This document shows positions 56,213 through 64,000 of a DNA stretch of 64,000 nucleotides, one piece after another; position 1 is the stretch's first letter; every line of letters starts with the position of its first letter. The notes under the pieces are model-generated. The model made no database searches. It saw nothing but the letters and a program-made list of their open reading frames with translations, and was not told the DNA's origin. The DNA is from Endomychus coccineus (lineage: Eukaryota > Arthropoda > Insecta > Coleoptera > Endomychidae): positions 190,922,315 through 190,986,314 of the forward strand of contig OY294068.1 in NCBI GenBank assembly GCA_958510875.1. Reading direction: 5' to 3'. The position numbers were made by a program, and so were the translations under genes.

Positions 56213-56428
56213 TAGTAATGACGTCGAGACGAGACAACTTTGGCGTCTCGTCTGGCCTCGCCTAGATTTATCTCGACTATGAGGCCGAGAAGAGATAAAA
56301 GCTGTCCAGATGAGACGAGATATGTTGAGCCACCTCCTCGAATCTCGAGATGAGATGGGTAATTTTGTCTTTAAATCGAGACGAGACGTATCTCTTATTT
56401 CGTATCATCTCGTCTCGTGGCATCACTA
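56213..56428. mobile_element. hAT-like MITE rich in GAGACGAGA
   Basis: Ends TAGTAATGACGTCGAGACGAG and, inverted, TAGTGATGCCACGAGACGAG. The flanks TGCATGAG (56205-56212) and CTCATGAG (56429-56436) agree in six of eight bases, fitting an old 8-bp hAT target duplication. The interior is mostly diverged copies of the GAGACGAGA motif on both strands. Confidence 0.65.
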
Positions 56429-56530
56429 CTCATGAGAGAGCGAAACAGCTGTCTGGGACTGATAGACTTGTTCTCACTGTTCGACCCATTGAAACCTCAA
56501 TTCTGTCTAATTGTATGTTTGTTTGTTCAA
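56429..56530 (+). repeat. Hammerhead-like repeat, partial
   Basis: GAGCGAAACAGCTGTC (56438-56453) corresponds to the helix II end, GAAA, helix III and cleavage site of the family at 40965. Here GAAA is intact, but the CTGATGA side is lost or was hit by the MITE insertion. Confidence 0.5.
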
Positions 56531-56539
56531 ACTAGTGAG

Positions 56540-57620
56540 TCAGGTAAAATCATAATATGATCCTCTCAATTTGTGGAACTCGTATTAGCAGTTACATGAC
56601 ATCGCAACATCAAGTAAAGCATAGAATAAGTTGAATTACAATGCCTTATATTCTTCAAAATGGTATACCAGCTAATGCTTACGTTAGAACGTGAGTTATT
56701 ACCTCTTTACAAGACCATACAACCAATGTAACAGTAAAATGTACCAAATTGAGTCGTTTTCAACAATCGACGATCGCCAAACGTTCAGTTATGGGTTATA
56801 AATCCAATCGAACGTATGTTTAAAAACGGCTTCTCGCCGTTTTTATCGCGGATGCTGTTGGAAGTGACGGAAAGTGGTCGCGAGATCGAGCCACACTGCG
56901 TCCAATTTTGGTGTGTAACCATCGGTAGATGCAGTAACTTGAGCGGAATAATAATTTTGATAATTGGACCTATAATAATGATAAGGGAGGATGTTAATTC
57001 AACAGCGGCACGAGGATGAACTTGATGCATGTGTTCACATGCCGGTTCGGAATTTGAAGTATCTTGAAAAAATGAGTTGAGACACTCGATACCTTGACTC
57101 GGCAAGCGCAAGTTGGGATTACAAATCTGAAGTTTATATAACGTATGCTACGTTCAAAATAAAGCAGTTTAATTTAATAACGAACAAGGTCTTCTTATAG
57201 TGGATCGGTCTCCATCATTATTGAGAATACTTTGCCCCAGAAGAATATTCCAATTATTGGATAAGAGCAGAACCGAAAAGGATGTATGTAATACAAATAT
57301 ATGAGGTACAGAAAAGTTACATAGTGTGACAAAAGCAAAGCAGAAGTGACCGTTACATTTTCACTAAAATTGATTCATTTAGTTCATAATAATAACATGT
57401 TCGTAAATTGAAGAATTTATCTCATAGCGAAACATACAACACAGAGGCTTATTTGAAAAAGGACTAATTAATTGTAGAGACTAATAATAAAGTTTATTCA
57501 GGATTCAAAAAAATAGAATAAACATGAATGTATGAAAGGATGTCTACCGAAGTAGCTATTGCAGCTTGTGCGGCAGATTTATCATCTAATTTATAAATGA
57601 TTCATCGACCTGAAATTGAA
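56540..57620. other. No gene recognised
   Basis: Noncoding. CGGCTTCTCGCCGTTTTTAT near 56826 resembles a bacterial terminator by chance; the setting gives no support for that. Confidence 0.4.
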
Positions 57621-57624
57621 TGTA

Positions 57625-58592
57625 CCGGGATATCAAAAATTATCTTGGTCAAGGGTGGTTGTGGAATCTAAAACGTGTGTTTTGATTTACGTTCGAAATA
57701 ATTATGTCACTGTCACACTGACATCATCAATAACCTAAAAATTTCATACCCATTTATTTCAGTTGTAAAACAATATTGAACTACAAATTATGAAATAATT
57801 ATGTGAACTTTGAACCTTTTCAGAGGTTGTGGTAGCCACAATCCGGGTCAAAAACTGTTTTGAAATAGTCAATTTCCCGTAAATCGAATGACGTTCACGT
57901 GAGAAGCCCGTAGCACGCGAGTTAGAAAAGTGCAAACCGGTTGTACCTAATACGGCTTTACGACGACTTTTCGCGTGTCGTTTGCGCTCCATGTAGTTAG
58001 ATTCAGTATCGGACCGTGTCCGACGGCCCTTCTTTTTTCGATAAATGTCCATTGAATAGAAAAATTTAATTAAAACAGTATGAGCTATTCTTAGATCTCA
58101 GCTACGTGCGTCTAACGTGCGACGTACCAAAGGGAATTTTTTCGCGACTAAAATATACACGAAGCGGGTAAAAACTAGCGGCCCATAGCCGAAAAACACT
58201 TTATTACAACTGGCGCCGGTCGCACGGGGCAAGAAACGGCCCCAAATTAACAAGACCGAGGTAAAATGTATAAACTCTAACTTACGCGCAGCGAGCTCCT
58301 CGAGGTATATGTCAAAATGATTTCGTTCGTAGCTAATTACATAGGACGTCTGGCGTTCATGCAATTATGTTTCTAGATAATTCGAACCTTCTAATTTCGA
58401 TAGGCCACGTGAAAATCCCGGAGCCCGAAGCGCTAAAGACTTCTGAGTGTTACAATATTCGTATAAAATTTCGAAATTTCGCACTTTTAGAAACTTCAAA
58501 TTAGGTATGACATAATTATTTCAAACGTAAAGTAAGACACAGGTTTTAGATTCCACAACCACCCTTGACCAAGATAATTTTTGATATCCCGG
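57625..58592 (-). mobile_element. TIR element sharing ends with 18474-19360, different cargo
   Basis: Ends CCGGGATATC and GATATCCCGG, TA on each side (57623-57624, 58593-58594), and TIR sequence homologous to the 18.5-kb element over about 165 bases on the left but only about 86 bases on the right. The interior (about 57800-58480) is rich in CG dinucleotides and unlike both the 18.5-kb element and the surrounding DNA. It holds two minus-strand open frames (58052-57759, 58364-58098) with no known motif. Confidence 0.8.
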
Positions 58593-58859
58593 TAGTTATG
58601 ACAATATGATTGGTGGTATAGTAAATGTAAGTATACAACATGTAATGGTTTCAAATAATAATGAAATGAATGATACAATTTTCGAAATGGTAAGATATGT
58701 AAATGAAATTTCAGTATATAAATAGAGTGATACTGGAATCTAATTTGAACTTCTTGTAAATACATTTTGGGAACCATTCTTGTAATATAGCTGAAGAACG
58801 CATGTGTATTTTTTTACCCCTCCCCTACCCGTACCTAAGATGTGTGTGTATGAGGGAAT

Positions 58860-59110
58860 GATATTTATTGGTTAAATTTCTTACGTGTATCTCCCATTTC
58901 ATATGTCGATCGATTGTAATCCCTGAATATTTAATATTTTCGGCCTCTTCTATGTTCATTTTGTTTAGTTCTCCAATTTCCAAGGTTCCCATATAGGGTA
59001 GGTTACTTCTACATGACGTGAATTGTAAGTATTTGATTTTTTCTATGTTTATGGTTCATAAGCTTGCATCAAACCAATTTTAATTTTTCTTATATCATTC
59101 TCTTCTTCTT
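58860..59110 (-). pseudogene. Non-LTR RT thumb fragment
   Basis: The minus strand reads NIKYSGITIDRHMKWEIHVR near 58880-58940, the YLGIxIDxHMxWxxHI block behind the RT domain of non-LTR elements. Upstream on that strand are worn pieces including KKSNTYNSRHVEVTYP. Isolated, truncated on both sides. Confidence 0.6.
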
Positions 59111-59111
59111 G

Positions 59112-60480
59112 TTTCAGAGATTGCCAAGAAAGTGTAAAAAACGTATTATGGTGGCTGTCGATATTATTTTGAATAAATTCACGCAAGAAATAATGTTTAA
59201 TTAAGACGGGAAATTCACTTTTTTCCATGTTTACAAAAATTTCCGAAGCTGGTTGCTCCCAATAGTCGTCAAAACAGAACTGAATGACATATCAGTCTGA
59301 AAATTTTATTGCGTTCCAGTTAACGATGGTACATCTGCTTCATTTTTCAGGAACTTCTCGTATGTGTCAATATGACCTATTTCCCGATAATTTACATATA
59401 ATTCATACATTTGTCAAGAATTATTATTAGACATTCATATATTTAGTAATTAAATATCTATAAAAAAAATTGCGCCTAACATAAGAGAACAATATGTTGA
59501 TATGATGAGCACGTTTGGCCCTTGGGACTTTGTGGAGGATTCAGTATGACCCTTAGACTGAAAATTTCTCAAGACCCCTGGCTTATAGTAACAAGAATTG
59601 TTGATAACCAATTTCAATCAAAGTTCTCATGAAAACGAATCGATGAATAAAACTCATATTTTGAGAAACTCAAAGAGAAATAATGAAAAATCATCGCCAT
59701 TTTATAATGTGTACTTGTGTGTTCAGATTAATTTGAGCCAAGACTCAAAACCTCAATTCTGAATATCAATCTTTCCATTTATCTCATTTGGCAGGATGAA
59801 AGTGGCTATGCTTAGAAGGAAACACTAATCGCACACGCAACTAACTTTCTACGCGAGATTTTAACCACATATTACCTTCCAATTAAAGTAGACCCGAAGG
59901 GTAAAACCAGAAACAAAGTTAAACATTCAGAATAACAATCGCATCTCTAATTATACCCATTGACAAGTTTGCTAAAATTGGCTGGAATTTTATGCACACG
60001 TATTGTCTCCGCCCGAGGGATGTTTATCTTTACGGAAATGAGGACATGCTTCATTCTGCAAGACGCATTCTGAAGTTTTAATGAGAAAAATTGATTCATA
60101 TTTTACGCGCTGACAAATCCAATGAGAGACCAAGTTGCTAGAAGTGAATGTGCGGTTTCTTTAAATTAAAATTTAATCCTGATATGAAAATGTATAACTG
60201 GCTTCTTGAGAGACACGAATGCAAGGTCATTCCTTTTTTAAATGTGTACTCGACAAGTTTTGTTCATTATTTCAAGTTCTGGAATTTGGTAAGGTTTGAA
60301 TCAGTTACTTATAAATAATTCTCATTTCGGAATGTAATTATTTATCAATCCTAGTTATGTGAGCGATGTAAGTTTGAATTCAACTTTGTATTGAGTAGGT
60401 GGCGTTATTCGAACTAAATATCAATTATTATGAATAAAAAACCATCCCTACCCAGTTAAAATACTGTGAAATTACTGAGG
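59112..60480. other. No gene recognised apart from a dispersed repeat
   Basis: 59377-59440 matches 29757-29823. The rest is noncoding. Confidence 0.4.
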
Positions 60481-60499
60481 ATATTTCAGTTACCAATCT

Positions 60500-61018
60500 A
60501 GGACTCCGATCTGCATTTGGCTTGCCAACCAGAGGTCATGCAGATATTAACCCCATGTACGATAATATAAAGAAAGATTACTTTCGGTCAGATCTAAAGC
60601 AAGACATAGAGCAATTCTCCAAACGTTGCGACGACTGCCAAAGATGTAAGCACTCAAGAACCAATGATTATTATCACCACAACGGCTTCGTCAGCGTTCG
60701 ATAAAATATTTATCGACCTAGTAGGCCTAATAAATAATGACTACGATGACAACAAATACATTTTGTCTCTACAGTGCGAGTTAAGCAAATTTATAGAAGC
60801 ATATCCAATAGTAAACAAAGAGGCTGATACAGTTGCTAAGGCAATCGTCACAAATTTTGTGTTAAGGCACGGCATTCCGAGGGAAATAGCCACCTACCAA
60901 GGAACAGAACTTATGCCGGAAGTCTTTAGGCAATCCTGTAGCTTGCACGGTTTACAACAATTGAAGTCGACTGCATACCTCAACGAGAGTATAGATACTC
61001 TCGAAAAAAAAAATGTTT
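60500..61018 (+). pseudogene. Gypsy-type LTR retrotransposon integrase fragment
   Basis: The N-terminal zinc-binding region is GHADINPMYDNIKKDYFRSD and KQDIEQFSKRCDDCQRCKHS (60530-60660), with the C-x2-C pair and the first His of the HHCC module. After a frameshift near 60665 the catalytic core follows: FDKIFIDLVG with the first Asp, LSKFIEAYPIVNKEADTVAK, then LRHGIPREIATYQGTELM near 60860-60915, where Tyr replaces the second catalytic Asp (usually TDQGTEF), and NESIDTLEKK near the expected Glu. The remnant ends in an A-run at 61007-61016, where an inverted non-LTR copy begins. No LTRs or other pol domains were found. Confidence 0.85.
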
Positions 61019-61019
61019 A

Positions 61020-62125
61020 AAAAGATGTCCCAAAATTCATTCTTGGGGGACACCCAAAGGAGCAAGGTATTCAACCGATCTCTGCCCATTCACGGTGACA
61101 CTAAGATATGAGACGATGAAAGATAAGAGCTCCACAGAGAAACCAATTCCATCAAGTCAACCTCGCAGAAGTCTGTGGTCAAGTCTTTCGAAGGCCTTGG
61201 ATAGATCAGTATATATGACATCGACTTGGAAGCCGAAATCCATATTTTCAGCTATGTAGTGTTTAACAGATTCCAGGTTGGTGAATGTGGAACGACCCCT
61301 TACGACATCGGGTTGTATATTAACGAGGCGTAAATGGACTTTGAAATATACTCTATCGTAAATAAGGATCTCCAAAGCCCTAGCAAAATTTGGAAAGATG
61401 CTCACAGGTCTATAATTATACACATCTATCCTGTCACCACTCTTGAAGATCGGACAGACTTTCGTCTGTTTCCATACGAGTGGGAAAGTACAGGACGTAA
61501 CACACCCATTGAAGAGGTGAGTGAGGGGTACTGAAAAAATGGGTGCGCAATCTCTGAGTAGCTGGAATCATATCGGGACCTGATGTAGATTTATTTTTAA
61601 TCTTTTTGAGGGCGAATTCAACTCCCTCTTGGGAGAAAGAATGGATATATCATGTTCATTACTGAGAGGCTCCGAATCTAAATTGGCTCAGGGGGGTTGA
61701 TTTATATAGCTTTGACTGAAGAGATGAGTATTTGTGTTGAAAATGTCCTGCAGGGTAGTCAACTTCACATCGCCATAGTCCATTTCAGCGGGAAAACCAA
61801 GTTCCTACACCTTTCTGTGAATCAATAAAATTCCAAAGAATCCTAGGATCCAGCTTTAAATTGTTTTGAATCGAGACAATGTACTCATTATAGGCAGAAT
61901 TCGTTGCCTTTTTGAGTTCACGCCTAAGCATGGAAAACTGATCGTGGGTTGACAAATCTTTGAGTCTCCTATATCTCTTCCAGGCCGAAGTCTTTTTTTT
62001 AATCAATCGTATTATGTCGTTGTTATGTGCCGATGGAAATGTATAAACGAAAAAGCAATATATCAAATTACGATTCATCCCTATCTGATGATAACCCTTC
62101 GTTTGCAAGATTAACCACAAACTGT
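61020..62125 (-). pseudogene. Non-LTR reverse transcriptase, N-terminal half
   Basis: Same family as 49567-51060. From high to low coordinate: a linker frame 62120-61785 with KKKTSAWKRYRRLKDLSTHD, LKKATNSAYNEYIVSIQNNL and DPRILWNFIDSQKG; then a gap with frame breaks; NYRPVSIFPNFARALEILIY near 61355-61415; VVRGRSTFTNLESVKHYIAE near 61250-61310; and QVDVIYTDLSKAFERLDHRL near 61165-61225 (motif A). It stops in the GVPQG block at 61020, so the catalytic YADD half is missing. The linker is the region between endonuclease and RT, so this copy retains more N-terminal sequence than the other. Confidence 0.85.
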
Positions 62126-63165
62126 ATTCGGAAAGACATATTTTGGTTCCTAATCTAATTTACTCTGATGATGTCTACTCATAGCTGAAAAGTTTTCAGT
62201 ACTTTCACAGAGTTTTTAGAGAATAAGAATGATTGTTTCTTATTCATATTATAGTGTGTGACCAGGGTGATGAACTCCAGCTTCTGAGAGACTTTCTTCA
62301 TTTCAATATCCGTTGTTCCATTTCCGAGTAACCGTTAATTTATTTTTAATATGGCCCCTGTTTTTAATGCAAATTTTCTAGGTATTTTGGATTCTACAAT
62401 CATTGTGTATCACGAGTGATGGTTCGCTTACGTTTTAGATCAGTTGTTTAAGCTAATTTTAGACTTGAGGTGCCATGGGTGGGGCAGGAGGGGGTAGTAA
62501 ATATTCTTCGATTCTCTACCATGAGCAGCGCCGTGTTTATCAGCGAGTTCAAAATAATTATGAACTGATCATCACATCCATCTATGCATATAAATCAGAA
62601 TATCCTCCGAGATCATTCGAATAGCTTTCAATATCACCGCTGACAGTGATGACTGGAATATTGATGGGGCATCAGTCAGTTTAGATTCACTGTTCCAGAA
62701 CTAAAACCTTTAAATGTTGAAAGAACTTCGCCGTCCATCAACTGATTACTTATGCAGGATTTATTGAGTGTGGTACAACCCATGCTATGTCGATGAATGT
62801 ATTGAAAACGAGAGTTTTGAATGTTGACATGATGACAGATTATTCATAACTTTCAGTGTTTAATTCGGAACAACATTAAATTATTTAAAAGGCGCATCAA
62901 CTCGCTTTCATTTCAAGTAGACTTAAACAGTGCAAGCTCGAGAAAAAAAACTTAATGAATGCGGTCTTCAAATGTTGGAATGAGATTGCAGGAACAAATT
63001 TCATACCGATTTATTTTTCACACCTTGTAATATTGTTATTGAAACATCATTCATTTTGATAAGGTTTTTCTGATCCAGATCGATCAGTAATCTGAACTAG
63101 AAAGAGCTTATTATTCATTATGATGAATGATCATATTCATATTTTCATTTATTCATTTTTTATTC
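62126..63165. other. No gene recognised
   Basis: Noncoding AT-rich DNA. Confidence 0.4.
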
Positions 63166-63170
63166 ATTTA

Positions 63171-63363
63171 TTCAATTACACTAGAACGGGAGAAACCCCT
63201 TGAATAGCTTAGGGGTATATATTATAAAATTACAGAGTATGAATCAAAATTATCTAATATGCACAGCTTTACAAATGTTATTCATCACCGTTACAACAAA
63301 ATATGTTAACAGTCAACCCGATCATCTCGTAGAATCTACACATTCAGAATTTTTGGGAAAATA
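63171..63363 (-). repeat. Dispersed repeat, partner of 31517-31708
   Basis: Same orientation and blocks as 31517-31708. The flank at 63140-63172 is a run of TTTATTCA units, as expected for the 3' end of a minus-strand non-LTR element. Confidence 0.65.
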
Positions 63364-63539
63364 ATGATGTAGGTATTTGTTCCGCAAAGTGGTAGATAAA
63401 ATGTTTGTGTTGAACGGGTGCGAGCAGATGGAACTATAATATCCCGAAGAAATTCATTCTAGATTATAAAACTCACAATATTCTATTTTCATAATAATAT
63501 TCATTAAATATAAGCATACAACATATTTGTTATTTGTAT

Positions 63540-63990
63540 TATATAGCATAACAACTGAGGAGTCGTCAAGGTTCCGACTGTGAGTGTATGACATGAGTGT
63601 CAATGCTGCCACGTAGGTCAACCTTTGCCGAACTATTAGGAGAAGAGGAAGGCTTCTCCCTTCCGGATAGATACTTAAGTATTTTAGATGATATAAGCAA
63701 GAAGTTCATTAAGTTCATTAAGTGCGTTAAGTGCAGTTAGTTCTTAGTTAGTCTAAGCTAGTATCAGAAAGGACCATGTAGTGAACATCAAAACCATACA
63801 TCACATTTCGTACCCAGTGTTGTGATTCCAACCATCTGCCCCTATGCCTAAGTTCCATACGAAACTTCAACCATAACCCAGCACCGAACCTGTTAACTGC
63901 TAAGACATGGCGTCCCTTGCAAGCCAAGGAAGTAACCCTCGTTGAGATATTATAGGACGACACTACAAGCCCTTTCATCAATTATTAATG
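63540..63990. other. Possible LTR or other transposon end
   Basis: Less AT-rich than its flanks, with AGTTCATTAAGTTCATTAAG and GTGCGTTAAGTGCAGTTAG short repeats that resemble the region around transcription starts of LTR elements. No second LTR, primer-binding site or coding part is visible in the window. Confidence 0.25.
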
Positions 63991-64000
63991 TGTAACTTCA

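Noticed and set aside
56825..56850. GC hairpin plus T-run as a bacterial terminator
   Set aside because: The window is eukaryotic; the hairpin has no gene in front of it.
62160..62210. CTGATGATGTC followed by GAAAA, hammerhead-like
   Set aside because: Helix I and helix II do not pair, and the GAAA block is not placed next to a closing helix. It looks like chance.

Overview
The window looks like AT-rich nuclear DNA of an arthropod, most likely an insect. No bacterial-style gene packing is visible. Long stretches have no coding signal, and almost every recognisable protein is a decayed transposable element of a family typical of arthropods: Penelope-like elements (PLEs), mariner and DD41D transposons, a Crypton-like tyrosine-recombinase transposon, several non-LTR retrotransposon lineages, a Helitron, and a gypsy-type integrase. 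Degenerate CCTAA arrays (the insect telomeric motif TTAGG read on the other strand) are also present. Only one ORF (51830-52258, minus strand) looks like a possible host gene.

Layout. 1.4-3.0 kb holds a PLE reverse transcriptase remnant with a 3' tail ending in a hammerhead-ribozyme motif. 4.3-7.9 kb holds a non-LTR 3' end, two copies of a second hammerhead-bearing repeat, and a PLE endonuclease remnant. 11.5-12.8 kb is a minus-strand non-LTR pol. 14.2-15.4 kb is an unidentified direct repeat. 16.1-17.9 kb has two PLE fragments in opposite orientation. 18.5-19.4 kb is a short mariner-type TIR element. 20.0-22.1 kb has inverted repeats with a tRNA-like sequence next to an R2/R4-type non-LTR remnant. 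23.5-26.9 kb has two minus-strand non-LTR copies. 27.4-28.1 kb is a broken mariner. 30-33 kb holds transposase and reverse transcriptase scraps. 34.0-36.2 kb is a DD41D element with a fold-back structure. 38.4-40.2 kb holds a non-LTR end, then a Helitron with a near-perfect 287-bp palindromic insertion. 41.5-44.1 kb is a PLE split by a DD41D transposon with a clear TA target duplication. 45.3-47.1 kb has telomere-like repeats followed by a nearly intact Crypton-like recombinase gene. 49.6-51.0, 52.9-54.4, 58.9-59.1 and 61.0-62.1 kb are further non-LTR remnants. 55.6-56.5 kb holds a PLE endonuclease, a hAT-like MITE and a hammerhead-like fragment. 57.6-58.6 kb is a second TIR element of the 18.5-kb type carrying a quite different CpG-rich interior. 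60.5-61.0 kb is a gypsy integrase.

The most interesting signals are structural. Two unrelated repeat families carry recognisable hammerhead-ribozyme cores. One Crypton-like recombinase needs only one stop codon explained. A pair of TIR elements shares ends but carries different cargo. A very young hairpin insertion sits inside a Helitron. All family assignments come from motif recognition by eye; no database search was run.
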